64,000 nucleotides of DNA from Papiliotrema nemorosa (GCA_032158125.1 JASKOT010000015.1:124001-188000), one strand, 5' to 3'. Counted from the first letter of the stretch, positions 24,960 to 40,040 are shown. Made by a program: numbers and translations. Notes: generated by a model not told the origin, from the letters alone.

Positions 24960-26599
24960 CTAGTTGCTTAGGCGACGCATGTTCCGCATATTCGGTATTG
25001 TCAAGTCACCGACGGTCGGCAAGGCGTGCAGTGCTGGTCGTTGCGGTTGTGGTGCTTGAGCGTAGATGGAAGCATTGTTGACCGTTTGAGTCTTCATCAT
25101 CACACCATTGTTGGCATTGACCTGTTCCTTGGCATACACGACACCGTTGTTGACCTGATGCAGCGAGACTTGTTGGTGCGAGTGAGTGTGCAATGGCGCA
25201 ATGTTCTCCTTGCTGGCCGATGATGCGAATGGATCAGCGACATGAGCGTGTATCGGCGTGATGGGCGTAAGGGGCGACTCATCACCGGCATCGCTCGATG
25301 CACATGACATGGAACCGGCGGAAGGTGAGGGTGTGATCCACGATGATCGCTTTGAAGACCAAGAGGTGGAAGGAGCCAAGCCGTTGATGGAGACGGGGGT
25401 GACAGGTGGGTCCGGATTGAAGACGTATCGTCGACCAGACAAGTAGAATTCCCTGGCTACGGTGGAAGCTCGAGAGTAGTATGTTGGAGCATACTTTCGG
25501 ATGACAATCTCAGAAACATTGTCCAACTTCTCGGCAAGGTGCTTGTCGATGGCCAAGGCAATTCGAACGGCAACGTTCTCGTATCGGCCCATGGACTGTT
25601 CGACGCGTCAACACACTCTCCACATGATAGGAGGCAGACGCTCAACACACCTTTCTGGGTTTGCCACAGATGAATCGAGCAAGGGCCAAAGAACCATGAG
25701 CTATCAAGCTCGATTGGATCCCGACAAACTCTCGGTGGAACAGGGTAATCTCCATGAGGAATCTAGCAACCATGGCCGTCTTGTGCTCCTCTTGGTTGAC
25801 ACCGGTCGTGTAAACCCTCAGCCAACCTTCAGCGGTAGGGTGACCGGTCAGCCATCCGATGGTCGACAAAACATGGCCCTCCATTTGGATGAAAGCCGAC
25901 TCGTCGTAGGCCTTGCAGCACATTTCTGCCAACTCTCGAACCAAAGGCACCTTGTCCTTTCCATCCTCAAACTTGGCAGCAATCCAAAGGGCGGCACAAC
26001 CGACAAGCTGATAGTGTTTCTTGTAGACGACACGCTTTGAGACGTATCGATCGACAATGTTCATGGCGAGGAACAAGACTTCAGGTCGTAGACGAAACTG
26101 TTGATGGACTTCGATCAGAAAGTCGATCAGGTAGGGTCGCATGAACCATTGAAGTTCAGGTTGCATGTCCATCAGCTCGGCGGATGCCAATGTGGCATTC
26201 TAGAGATCAGCCATTGCGCAAGATGACCGAGAGGACGATTTGTGACACGCGTGGTGGGTGGAAGGAACAATGACTCACATCCATTTCTGTCATGTACGCG
26301 AGGATCTCTTCCCTATAGTCATCCTCAAAATATGTAGGCTCTTCACGTGTGACGCGCTTGGACGACGATGCTGTCGAGGTGGCCATTTGAGAGTGAACAG
26401 GCATGGTGGACGATGAACCGACGAGGGCAGTCGACGTGTGAGAGGTAGAAGTGGAAGACGAAGACGGAATGGTCACCGTGGCGGTGGTAGTGGGTTTAGA
26501 TTTGGAAGCTTGTGTAGGGGCCGATGGAGAAACTGATCGCTTCTTGGTCCAACCGTACATGGAGTTTCGGGTAGGTTTGACGGAAGGAGCAGGGGGCAT
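24960..26599 (-). CDS. CLN1: G1/S-type cyclin, CLN1-like
   Basis: Three exons (26279-26599, 25651-26199, 24960-25595) give 501 residues. A Ser/Thr-rich N terminus is followed by a cyclin box of about 200 residues: YFEDDYREEILAYMTEMD, then MDMQPELQWFMRPYLIDFLI, AALWIAAKFEDGKDKVP (the conserved Lys-Glu pair for CDK contact lies in this box) and the second cyclin fold with LARFICGKPRKSMGRYE. The C-terminal 200 residues are low-complexity, rich in His, Gln and Asn, and may carry turnover signals. Cryptococcus has one such G1 cyclin, Cln1, controlling budding and capsule/melanin timing; assignment to it rests on overall likeness. It is preceded by an exceptionally long region with no gene. Confidence 0.85.
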
Positions 26600-29500
26600 G
26601 TGTTGAGTGCGATGATGTGATGGCGAAACTTTTCAGTTCCCCGTGGTGAGACAAGGGAGGACGGAGAGCAAGGTGGACCGCGTAATAATAACGACGGTCG
26701 ATTCCAGTAACTTAGCACCAAATGATGGGCGTAGAATGGAAGGGTTGGATGAAACGAAGAGTGGGAGGACCGAGGTGGAGTGAGATTTCCTTTCCGTCCT
26801 GATCAATGGCAAGCCAATTGGGGCGATATAAAAGGGCGATCGTTTCAAGTGTCGAACAGGGTCGAAGACGGTGGAGGTATTGATGGAGATTGTTCCAGTT
26901 CCTTCAATACAGACTCCAAAGATCCAGAAGAAGCTCCAGAGACCTGCTCGGAGGGAAGAAAAAAAGGTCGAAACGAAGTGACAAGAGCGACCAGAGGAAG
27001 GGGAAAACGAGTGTAGGTCACGATGGAGCAAAGCCAGTCGTATCGCAACGATTCGCGATGACAGTCGAGAAGAAAGGGAGAGAGGAGAGGATTAAAAGAT
27101 AAACCAAAAGGTGAACAGGTACCGAGACCGTTATATGATTTATTTTAGTCCACAGGTGAGATGCAAATCCCGTTCGAAATCGACGGTATACAGTGCGGCA
27201 GGCAGGGGGCGAGTCGGGAAGGAGGCGGGACAATGACCGCAGGATGACCGCGATCGTACCAAGCGTATAGTCACCGAATAGTGTGATTTATTTGGTGGAC
27301 GAGGTCGTCAAGGCGAGTCGACACGTCGGACGAAGAGGAAATGACGGTCAAGGGACGATTCGCAACTCGACCAACCGGTGTGAGCGAGATGGCAGAACGT
27401 TACAAAGTGTTCGAGGCGCGACAAGTGGTGATCGTCGGGCAGTGAGAGATGAAGGGGGCAGGTGTAATTGTGGTCGTGATTACAATGGAGCGTGTTGAAG
27501 GGGGTAAGAGAGGATCCGTTAAATTGACACGAAACCGAAGTGAGCGATACCGTTCAAAAAGATTGTTCGTAGTTCGTTAACAATCGAAGGCGTCAAGGAG
27601 AAGAACAACGAGTAGATCAAGTCGTTACAGGTTGAAAAGTCGTAGGAAATTGTCGTCACGAGTGAAAGACGTGTTGAGCAAAGTGGAAGAGGCGTAGAAG
27701 AGGAGATACAGCGTGAGCACAAGTTACTTCTCTTTGGATTTTTTTCGAGTGTCACACTCGTCGAAGCCAGCGAAGAGAGTGGGGGTGGTGGAGACGATGT
27801 GAAGAGAACAAGCGAGCAAAGGAGTATAGGGATGAGATTTCAAGGAAAAGCGATACAAGGGCAAAGAGGTAGGGTCACAAAGAAGCGTTCCTCGTCGTTT
27901 TTGAATCTGCGTATTTTCGTCACGATGAAGACAGAGATGATTGTCGAATAAGCCCGTCTAGATATCCCAACAAGACACGAGAGAAGAGTAGAGAGGTCGA
28001 CAATGACAAGGAGGGAGAAGGGGATGGGAATGGGAATGGACGAGATAGTTGCAGACCTCACTGCGAAAGAAGGTCCACCGAGCCAGAAGATCCAGTTCCC
28101 ATCCATTCACCCATAATTCTCGGTAGTCTCGTTTGTCATACAGGACCCATACTATTCCACCTGGTGTGCACTTCCGCCGGCCCACACCGGGGCAGAGTAG
28201 TAGGTACCCAGAATCCTCCGGACGCCCAGGCGTCTAGACGGGAACATCACGATAGGATTCGCCTTTCGGCTTATCACGTCGTGCCCTCCTGGCGTAGTAC
28301 AAGTGAAGTGCTGTCGTCAAGCAGCAAGGGAATTGTGTGTCAAGGGAAGGGATAAATGGCCTAATCGTGCCAACGCCAAAGGGTGAAGAGGGAAAACAAG
28401 GGTTGAGTTTGCGGGGTAGGGTGGGTTAGGATGCGCAGAATTAACGAGAAATTCGCGATCTCACCCCTCTTGCCCTGGGTATTTCACCATACAGATGAAC
28501 TGTCAGGTCCAACGGTTATTTAGTCTTTTTTTTCTTCATTCCCACCAGAACAAACGCCCACTGCGCCTAACCCATCCCATGGTCGGACACGTCCGCCATA
28601 AATGGATTCACGCCAAAGGGAAGGGAAACCACGTCACGTCGGTCAGGCATAATTCCTTCCGCCTCTGACATCCATGGCTCAACATCTAGGGTCCTCGATC
28701 GAAAGAACAAAAAAGACGTCAGAACAGAGGCGTTTTTCCTCCTGATCTTCCGGGGAGTCAAAGTTAAAGCCTCCATTCGCCAAAGGGTGAAGAAAGGAGT
28801 ACGCGTTCGCGGCCGATCTGTCACAAGCTGGCGTGACTGACTTTCGCATGCCGTAGCCGAGAGCCCATGAGTCCAGCTGGGATTCGCGTCTATGCGCTAT
28901 CGCTTTTGGGCCCCCGGTCTTTGAACTATCGGTCCTTTCCAGCAAATCCCACCAAATTGAAAACCACACAAATCCAAAAGCCAAAAAAGAGGGTAGGATG
29001 GCTAGAAGGACAAGCACACTCACGTTGAGTCTAAGTGCCAAATTTGGTAGTGGAGAGAGCGTAGGTTCCTGCTGTAGATCAGCACAGTCTACCTTGCCAA
29101 TCCATCTTTTTTGAGCACGGCCAGAGTAAATGCCCCCAACCACAGATCACAAGCTTGAGGCGCGACTCCTTCTTCCCCGGCATAGGCACATTTCGAGTCC
29201 CGACCCGGCCGATCCGTATGACGTGTCGGAAGTCGACGCCCAGTCACGGTTCGAGCAACCCTTGTTTTTCCCAGCCACGGTCACATCTGTGATGCCGGGT
29301 GCAATTTTCCCAGTCATATGCAGATTGCATCCCCGCAGCCACCACCTACGCAGGTGTGACAGAAGATCTCTCCGCCAGCTTGTAATCTGCACAGAGGTCC
29401 CATCACCCCAGATTCCACCTATCTCTCCTTATTACACGTCATACCAGATTTCCTGCAAACGCGACTGGTCAAGGTCCGAGAAGTCAATTGCCGCGGATTT

Positions 29501-32500
29501 GGGAATTCTAGGAACGAATGAGGATGAGATCATGGTGATCGACACCTCGCCGAGTCTAGCGAGTCCCACTCCGAGTCAAACCTTCCTGCACCACCCCGCA
29601 GTTCCCTGCATCGACCTTGGTCAAGATGGACCAGATTTGGCGTTACGAATGGCGAGTAGGGATAAGGGGCAGTGGAGACTTGGCGTAGGATTGACACGAC
29701 GAAGAGGACACCGAGATGACGAGCTAGAGCAAGAAGCACTTACTGGAGTAAAGTATTCTAATCGTTAGCGATCTTTCCCTCAAAGTCTGTCGCTCCACTC
29801 ACCTAAAACTTTGACCTAAAGGATTGATCGTCGGTAAAGAGGAGTGGATCAATCTGTCGAGCGAGCCGAATAGCGTCGAAGAGGAGTGACGACTGTAACG
29901 TCAAGATGAGGGGACAATAGGATGATTTGTTAAGTTGCGACAAGAGGCGGCAAGATGTCGAGGTGCAATCAACGTCGAGGGAAGATACGAGATGAGGGAT
30001 ATACTCGAGTATGGATTGACGACGGTAGACTTACCCTTTCACGTCGACTTGACCAGACGTTCCTGCGACCCAACACAACTGTTGATCTTTCGGTCGAAAC
30101 GCTCCACACGGTTCAGGTCTGTCCCGCGCAAGACGAGAGGACGGCAAGGTCGGCGAAGAAGATAACCTTTGAAACGGGTGTGATAACGACAGGTTGAGGT
30201 GGGATTGACGTCTTGTCTGTCTTGTTTTGATGAGTTGATGTGTTGGACGTGAAGGGTTTCAATGTCGATCTTTCAGTAGATGATCGACGGTGGGTACGAC
30301 CAGAGCGGTGTATCCCAAACCAGGAGGTAGGGATGGTGATGTGGGAAGGGAGGGAGAAGGTTTGTGTGCGAGTGACGATATGGTTACTGGGTGAATCAGG
30401 TGGGACGCTTCGGCTTGATGCAGCAAGCCGGACGTACAATGTGATGCCGACGAGAGGTGTGGTCAAGGGGAGTCGGAGAGGAAATGGCTGAAAGAAGAGG
30501 TGGGATGAATGATGGGTCAGGCTGTGTGGTGTGAGGAAGGGAAAAGGGTGTGTGTGTCGCAAGTTCTGCCTCGAACTCTTTTTGTCTGTCTGCGCTCTTC
30601 CCCGACCGGTGCAGCTTGCAGTATACAGTCTTGGCCGTGTGTCTAAAGTGTGTAAAGACGAGGAATGTATCTATACCGTCTGTCGGTGCCCTTTCTGGAC
30701 GGAGGGCGGGGCGAGAGCTGATACTGACCGGCGGAGGGTGTCGAGTCGAGGTTGATCTTTCGCTTTTGGGTTGTCGAGCTGGTGTATTTGTCGCTCTTTT
30801 TGAAGGAGGAGCGCTATTGTAGAGGTCGGGGGTGGAAGACAGAGTACAATGATGTAGAGAACAAAAGGTGAATATTGAGCAGAGAGGAAGGGATGCAAGG
30901 GAAAGGGCGAATGAGGATGAGGAGGTGACTCTGTTCCCTGCAATTTTGGACAACCGACACAAAGAGGAACCATCATCTTCCTCCCTACATACACTGTAGC
31001 CGATTGAGGTGCCTACTACCCATGGGGAGGGTAGAAAGAGGGGGTTGACTGACGATCATTCAGGATGCAGAGTGGAGATTCTATAGGGCGATGAGCGAAA
31101 AACCAAGGAAAAGCATGTCGGAGGTTGAGTGATCTCGGTTTCAACGGGGTGGGTGAAGTGATGCCATCGTGTATGAGTAGCGTGCCAGGGGCAAGGGATA
31201 GTTGATGGTGAAGTTCTACAGGGCGACGGTCAGAAAGGGATGAGAGTCACTCCCGAGCGTTGTAGCATCGATCAATTGCGTGGAATGGGCAATTGGGACC
31301 AGCACGAACCACTCAGAAGAGGGTCCAGCAGCAGCAATACATGGATGTGTCTAGATAGACGACTTGCGGTGTGGTCATTGTTCAGCGGTCTGAGCTTGGA
31401 CGAGGTGTCAAAGCCCTCTCCAATGTCTGCCCCACTTGCTGGGTCAAAGCTTTTCCTCCGATTGTATCTAGACCTCGCCATGGCTTTCAACCTACCTGTT
31501 GGTCAAAGGTCAGGCTGTGCATCATGACACTCACGTTCCCGTCAGTATTTCGCAATAGTCGACGTCAAAAGTCTCCGTGAAAGTAGGAATTATGATCTCA
31601 GCTGTTCCCGTAATGTCCTTCCATGATTTGAAGAACAATCCCAACCACGTACCGGATGTTCTTTGAGCAAAGACCACCTCCATCCACCTGCAACGACTGG
31701 CGATCGGGAACTGCGACTCCCTCTCTCCATGTGCCCGAGGAGAGGGTCACCTACCCGTTGCTTCCTTTGAACGTCTGCATCACGTTTCATAATATCACTC
31801 GGCAATTGTGATCGGCAGTCGTTGTTCGCGTTTCAAGTCTTCGGCTTGGAAAAGGATGCAATCTGACTCCGAGCTCTTTACGAGTCACCCTCGATGCTAT
31901 TCGTGCATGCCGGGATGACAGTCAGCTCGGATCCTGATGCCCGCCGAGTCAAGACCGATGCGTCCTCACGAGACATCGCCGTTGAGCTACCCCGCACTGA
32001 GCCAAGTGATCGTCAGGGACGTCTTTGTCCAAAATATCCAGGAGTCCATTCAGGGGTGAATCGAAATTCCCCGCTCACCTGAGAATTCACTCATGTGGGT
32101 TCACCGCAGTCTATCGGGGTTCACAGGTCAGGTCAACCGAAGCCAAGCTAAGCTACCACCTCGACGTGAATCGGTCGAAAAATGACGACGAGGTAGGAGT
32201 TCGTTACGAGCCGAGCCATACTCTCCAGTCGTTAGTGTGAGAACTTGTCGGCACCATTACATCTATGGAAAGGCTCGTTTGCCTTGCGTAAGGCTGACCC
32301 TGGAAACAATCTGTTCCGCCTTTTGAGTATCGCGTCGATACTCGTAGTCACAGTCGTCACCGTCACCGTACAGTCACACGATTCATCTATCCGCACGCCT
32401 CATTACTTGTAATACTCGAGTAACAGGACTGCGTCTTTGGTACAAGTCTACTGGTGATTTCGCGGCTGGCACGATGAACAGGGGCGATATCTAATCGCGA

Positions 32501-33578
32501 TCGTGAATGATAACTTTGATATCGAGGGTGTTCCCAGGTCATTCACAGCGGGAAGGGATTTGTGTGAAGTGCTTGAAATGCTTCCCTTGGACTTCGTACT
32601 TCCAACGTATTCGACCGTTACATTTCTGAGGGGATGTAGGCTATGTAGTTTACAAGCTGGTCTTACTCAACGTTGTAGCTGTATGTGCATTCACAGATGA
32701 GCGATCATACAGATGGGCTAGGCCCTGAATCTATCGGACCTGGACCAAGAAACTGAACATGCATTGCACCGCTTGTGAGGTCTATCAACGAGGAGTACAC
32801 GATACTCGTAGCGTGTCGACCAAGATTGCGATTGACAAAGGCCTAGAACGAGCACGTTGGACAATCGTTGCGTCGCCCTTGACTCGCCATGTTTGGCCGT
32901 GTACCCCTCTCAAAGCACAAGGATAGGCGTAAATGTGATCGCTCCCCTCGAAAGTCTTGGTACCCCTATCCTTCATACTTGTACGCTCGATTTCAGCTGC
33001 TCCGCCCGACCGCATTGTTGACACTCCGGCCCCCGTCCCCGTCCCCGGCAATCGACTTGTACATCGCAAGAACCAAATCGTCGTGTTGCCCCGAAACTCT
33101 ATCCTTCATATCTAACATTTCAACCTACACCTCCAAATGGTGGCGTCACCCCAGACCTCATTCACCCCAGTCTCAGCCTCTTCTTTGAAAGTATCACAAG
33201 CGTCTCAAGTCTCATTCGCATCTATCATGATTGCAAGACCAAACGCGTTTTATAATTTGTCCTATGGTGTAGTTCCTGACTGAGATGAACGCCTCTCACA
33301 TCGCCTTGCATCCGATGACTCGAGTTGAGACGCGTCCGACATCGCGATGTCGTGTTGGTGCTGTCTTTCGACGCCTCCAGGTAGGAATCCCCCAGCTCCC
33401 CAGTACCAGTACTCGAGTAAATTCCCCTCACAGAGATCACAGAGACAGAAAGTGAACGAACAAACGATCCATGCAGACTTCTATATATTGGGAACCCAAC
33501 TCGAACGATACTAGATATTTTCCTAACCAATGAACTCTTTAACCTCAACATACTCATAATCTTCAAAACCCGATGGAG
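26600..33578. other. About 7 kb gene-poor region upstream of the cyclin
   Basis: No recognisable protein, tRNA, snRNA or rRNA. From 26600 to about 28500 the minus strand is strongly pyrimidine-rich with scattered short ORFs, compatible with a long cyclin 5' leader plus promoter. A 212-codon ORF (29130-29768, +) and several low-complexity ORFs near 30100-30960 (-) occur but lack family features and consistent splice signals. TATAAAAG at 26827-26834 points rightward. Noncoding transcripts are possible; none can be identified from sequence alone. Confidence 0.5.
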
Positions 33579-35665
33579 TCAAGTCGCAGAGACAACCTTG
33601 ACTCCACCTCTGGCTTCACAAGCCACGCCCAAAGTCCTAACCCAAGTTTGAGCTTCCTGGAGTTCTCTCACAACTCCCTTTTCGTTCCCCTCTATTCCTC
33701 TCGCCGTCAATCCAGCCAGAGTCGACATGATCCTCTCAATCTCGGGTTTGAGAGCGGTAGCTACCCTCTTTCCCCAGTCTTCTGCAGCTGCGAAGCCAGA
33801 GAGAGCTTGTCGCTCATACTCTGCCACAGTCCAGCCCCAGATTTCGGCGGGAGACCGGATGATGAGTTCACTTGGCGAGGGACCTTTTTCAGACGCAGGC
33901 AAGGTATGTAGCGCTTGGTTGGCCTTTTTGAGGAGGACAGTCAGGACAGTGACAGCTGGCATGTCCTCCATCGCATCATCGAGGACCTCTTCGTCGTCGT
34001 CATCGATATCATCCCTGATTCGTCGGCTGGAGGCGAGAAGTCGAGCCGAGGCGTTGGCACCGTTCATGGCTTGAGAGACCGTGGTGAAGCTGGTCAAAGC
34101 CTCCATTGCCTCAAAGAGTGCTTCGCGAGCAATGTGCTCTGGAGCTGGTGGTTCATCGCCAACTGGCGCAGGAGCGAGAGCAGGCTCGACGAGACCACAC
34201 ACGAGTCGCTTGACCAAGCCTTGCAGTGAGAGCAGCGCATGAGTCATCGGATCCCATCGGGATGATCGGGGAGGAGATGGGCCACGCGAAGCGGCTCGAG
34301 ACGGAAGGATAGTCGTGAGCTTGGCCGTGACGCCTCCGAGCGATGCCGACGGAGTGATAGAGTGCGCATGTCCATTCTCCTTTTCCGTCTTGAGACCGTT
34401 GAGTGCCTTGCTGACACTGGTGGGACTAGGCGGTCGTCCTTGCGTAGAAGGCCCCATCTCCTTTTCAGAAACAACACACATGCCTTTCCAGATCACACCG
34501 ACCACAAGTCCAGTCACCCAGCCCTCGCCATCATCCGCACATGGTTTGGCGATGATATCGAGAACTTTTCGCGCTCCGTCGACTTTGGCAGCAAAGTGTT
34601 GAAGGAGCACAGGTACGGGTAGTTGAGCGGCTCGCGAGTGACCACTTCCAGAGGGTTCTTTGACGAGTCTACCCAAAGGCGTGTTGCTTGATTCCTTCGT
34701 GACGGGAACAGCTGGGCCATTGGTGGGTGCAGGGGTGTGAACGAGTCCAATAGCCTTGCCTCCCGGAGGCGAAGTCCCCTCTGATCGGCTGAGGGCCGCA
34801 AGGAGTTCCTTCTTGAGGCTGAGCATGAGAGGCTGAATAACTTTGCCGACAATCAGGTCGAGCTTGTCCATGACGGGTCGGAGGGTTTCGCTGACGAATC
34901 GTGGCCATTTTCCAGTTTCGAGGGTCTGTTCAAGCGCTTCGCACGTTTGCCAAGCGCAGTGAGCGACCGAGAGCGCAAAGTATTGCACGGGGTTCAGCGG
35001 GTGCTGTGCGCCAGGGTATAGTTGCAAAGGCTGGTTGAAGAGCGACTCGGTAATCGCGGGGAGGAGAATCGATTCGAGACGAGTGATGTAGATGGAGAGG
35101 GATCTGACCGAGGTTCGGAGTACCGCTCGGATGAGATAGGCGTCATTGGGGGGGTATGGTAGTTCACTGAGTATCAGCGAAATGATTCAAGATTGCGGAA
35201 CGTGACTCACTTGACGACACTCTCCCCAACAGACCACCCTGCATCCTTTCTAAAGCCCTTTTTCGCCTTGTAGTCGACTCCGGCACAAGCCTTGTTGACC
35301 GTCTCGTTCAGTCGAAGCCCGAGCACATCCATGTAACCGCTCGCTGGCGCACCTCCTACGTCTGCCGGTCCAGGAAGAGGTGACTGTGGCATCCTAGGAG
35401 TGGGCGCGCGGCTGTTCGGCGGGGAAATCTTCTTGGTGAGGGTGTTGCCGGATGCCGGCGCAGCATGGGTGTTTCTGTCGGTGACAGTTCGAGAGAGGGA
35501 TCGGGATCGAGATTTGCCAGGTTCCGAAGCGGTATGCATGATACCGAGGCCACCCAAGGAGGTAGGTGGCTGAGCGGTTGCTGTGGTGGTCTGAGTGGAT
35601 GGTGGAGCTGGCGAGGCTGGTCGAGAGGGCCGGTTGAGGATGGGGAGAGTTCGCAGAGCGTTCAT
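33579..35665 (-). CDS. Uncharacterised conserved-looking fungal protein
   Basis: Two exons (35211-35665 and 33579-35166, intron 44 nt with GTGAGT and CTGAT branch) give 680 residues. The first ~150 residues are Pro/Ser/Thr-rich and disordered (LNRPSRPASPAPPSTQ). The remainder is a long, mostly helical domain without TM segments or recognised motifs, interrupted by Pro/Ser linkers and one acidic run (DDIDDDDEEVLDDAMEDM). It has steady coding character across 1.5 kb without a stop, so the gene is certainly real. I cannot assign a function; a helical-repeat or adaptor role would be a guess. Confidence 0.85.
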
Positions 35666-37073
35666 TTTGGCGGGAAAATTGGGTGTCTAGAGAAGGTATT
35701 GATAAATCTTTGTAGCCGGTACAGCTGGTATCGGGCCAGGTGACTGGGGTGGATGGAGAGGATGAGTGGTGGGAGGGGCGAACTGATAGTGCGCCTGGAT
35801 GAGATATGCAAATTATCCCATCAAGGCGAATATCCGATTAGCGAGTGGGACAGCTAGCTTATCGAATCTTGATAGAGATGCAGAGTCACTGATGCAAGTG
35901 ACACGGTGCAAGAGTCTGACACGATTCGAGATGTGTGGTTGATAAAGCCGACAGGATGGAGATGATCCGCGAGCTGTCTATGAGGGATGTGGGGAGTGAG
36001 TCAAATTACGGTGGTTTCTCTCCAGAGTCGAGGAGGGCGATGATCGATGGTGGTAGTCTAAGAAGAGAGGCAGCCTTAGATCTGTAGGTCGTGAGCATTT
36101 GTCGTAGAGCGGTTGCTATGAGGATGGTGTGAAGATTGAGAAGAGTGATGGAGTCAGACGAATGAGAAGCCAGGCTTTGGAGTGGTGATGACGCGGGAAA
36201 AACAAGGGATCAACCAGGGTAAAACTTCTCTTTCCCAAAGAAAGGAGTGGTACCCTTTGCAAACGTGCGATCGTGCCGATGGACTACCAGAGTCGATGAA
36301 AGCTCCGAGAGGTCTGCCGGGGGAGAGACAAGGAGTCACAGTCAAAACTTCACGCTCACCTGCAGATGTCTCCCTTGCGATTCAAAACATTATATCCACT
36401 ATTAGGTAATTTAGATTTCTTCATCGATGGTCTGCTCTAGAGCGAGTCGAATGGGATTGTTGGATATTTGTATGAGCTGAGCTGTCTGTCGCGGCTGATA
36501 GTAGCGATGCAAAGAGATCGCTGTTGGTTTGAGTAATAAGAGCAAAGCAGACTTTGGCGTCGAAGGACAAAGAGAAGAGATGGAATTGGTTGGTCGTAAG
36601 TGCGCGAAAAAGTATCCCAGACTCACCACCCCCTAACGCCGCCCGGATAAACTATCATCCATGTGGCACTGGGTCAAAAATCACTCAAAAAGGCCCTGCA
36701 TCACCATGATCTGCTTGTCATTGCTGGTCAAGCAGCCAACAGGGTTCTGGCCATGCATGGTAGATATCCCAGACTCGGCACAGAAGAAAGATTGCAGGTA
36801 TCAAGTGAGGTCTCGTGGCTTGACTAGACAAGCGACGCAAACGACCACCTCCTCCCCCACACACGAGCCCCTGTGATTGGGCCCAACAATAAGCGATCCC
36901 ATGGGAAAATGGTCCGAAAAGCGGGGTAAACCGCCAACGAGACGCGGAGTAGATCGGTGAATTAGTTGCCCCCTGTTCGAGTCGCACCGCTGGCGCCCCC
37001 TTCTCGTCTCCTCGACCTTTCCTTGCATAGCTATACACATAGATATTTAGACTGTCCACAGCCTTACACCACC
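35666..37073. other. Divergent intergenic region upstream of aspartate aminotransferase
   Basis: 1.4 kb between two outward start codons. I see no gene; ORFs are short and overlap on both strands. It should contain both promoters. Confidence 0.4.
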
Positions 37074-38898
<1,825 letters not shown>

Positions 38899-39121
38899 AC
38901 GGCTCCACCTAAAAGGGCGTAGACTCCGTTTTCTACAGGCCGCTCAGATTATGTTGCAATGTCTTCTTCTTTGGTATAAAATATGCATGGAACTCGGCCT
39001 ACGTGTCAGATCATAGGTATACTGGTCGTTTTGAAGTAGACCGTGCTTTGAATAGCCTTGCCCCTCCTGTCACAGATATGGAGCAGTCTCACAGTGTGAT
39101 CATGGCGCGAATCCGGAACGC

Positions 39122-39308
39122 GATGAAAGAGGGCTTCATCTTGCAGCGCATAGACATCGATACGACCATGAAACGTGCCTTTCCATTGCTGTGAGGGTGG
39201 GGGGTCAAGCCCAGTTCAGGGCCCAAGATCAGGTTGAAGCGATCTGAGCTTGAGAAAGGCATGATATCACGCCGTATCGATGTGATGGACATCACCATCC
39301 TCTTCATC
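39122..39308. repeat. Imperfect inverted repeat, arms about 60 nt
   Basis: Left arm 39122-39184 and right arm 39252-39308 (reverse complement) share GATGAA(A)GAGG, ACATCGATACG and TGCCTTTC in the same order, separated by a spacer of about 67 nt. A transcript could fold into a long hairpin. No terminal duplication or transposase is visible, so a mobile element is not claimed. Confidence 0.5.
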
Positions 39309-39900
39309 TCACAGTGAAGCTGTGGAGCTGGATAGGGCTGCGTCCACCCGAGAGACCCCTCGTGAGGAGATTAGGCCGCGCAAAGCTGCAGGAAGCGAAG
39401 TCATAAGTCAACTTCCAGATTGGCGATCAGCAAGACGTAAGCACCGCGAGTTGCTAGCATCAGGTGAGGGGCAATTCGCCACTGCGAACCAAGTTTGCGG
39501 CTTGCTCCCAACCTAAACCCACGAGCGAAACCTACCAGCCAGACTGGTGACCAGAGCCATATATCCTCAGTCGTTTAGCCAGCAGGGCCCAGGAACCCTT
39601 TGCGTGGTGAGTCACTGTTGATGACTGACAAGACGGAAGGTTGGGGCATGGAGGTAGGTGGTGCTGAGCATCTGCCGGGCTGCATGACAAGCATCAGGGT
39701 CAGAGCAGCATTAGTCCAGCCAGCGGTAGTGCCCTTGACATGCATCACCGACGGTCGTGCGTTCAAAGAGACGTCAAAGGCCTTGTATGGTCGTACAGAC
39801 TGGTACTCTGGACGATCGGGGCCCGGTCGGGTGCCATGTCGGAAATGGTGAAACCGAGAGGTCCACCGTTTCGACCGCCGGTCGAGATTCATCCAAGCGG

Positions 39901-39908
39901 TATATAAA
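39901..39908 (+). promoter_or_regulatory. TATA box of the His-rich methyltransferase gene
   Basis: TATATAAA followed by a C-rich leader, 140 bp upstream of the ATG at 40041. Position and orientation suit a core promoter for that gene. Confidence 0.5.
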
Positions 39909-40040
39909 CCCACCCACCTCCAGCGAGCTCCTCTTTATTCTTCCTCACTTTCTCTGCAGCTTCCATCAGTCCAGCCAGGCAACAAGATATCATCTCGTTC
40001 CTTTGCCGTTCTATTGTTGGCCTTGGTTTCCCTCTTCATC

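Larger units (their letters stand above)
38899..40040. other. Intergenic region with an imperfect inverted repeat
   Basis: 1.1 kb without a recognisable gene. It includes the aminotransferase 3' UTR, an imperfect inverted repeat at 39122-39308, and a TATA element at 39901. Confidence 0.45.

Noticed and set aside
26827..26834. TATAAAAG pointing rightward upstream of the cyclin
   Set aside because: No rightward gene follows within 2 kb and it is in the wrong orientation for the cyclin; possibly chance or a noncoding transcript promoter.
28555..28580. CCTAACCC-like stretch as a telomerase RNA template
   Set aside because: It is too short, does not span more than one telomere repeat of the expected type and has no supporting structure.
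28679..29143. ORF with an apparent TM helix on the minus strand
   Set aside because: It opens with GTG rather than ATG, has no spliceable upstream exon that I could find and no conserved motif.
30396..30962. 188-codon minus-strand ORF in the gene-poor region
   Set aside because: Low-complexity Ser/Pro/Thr translation of pyrimidine-rich DNA, with competing ORFs in other frames; looks like leader or noncoding sequence.
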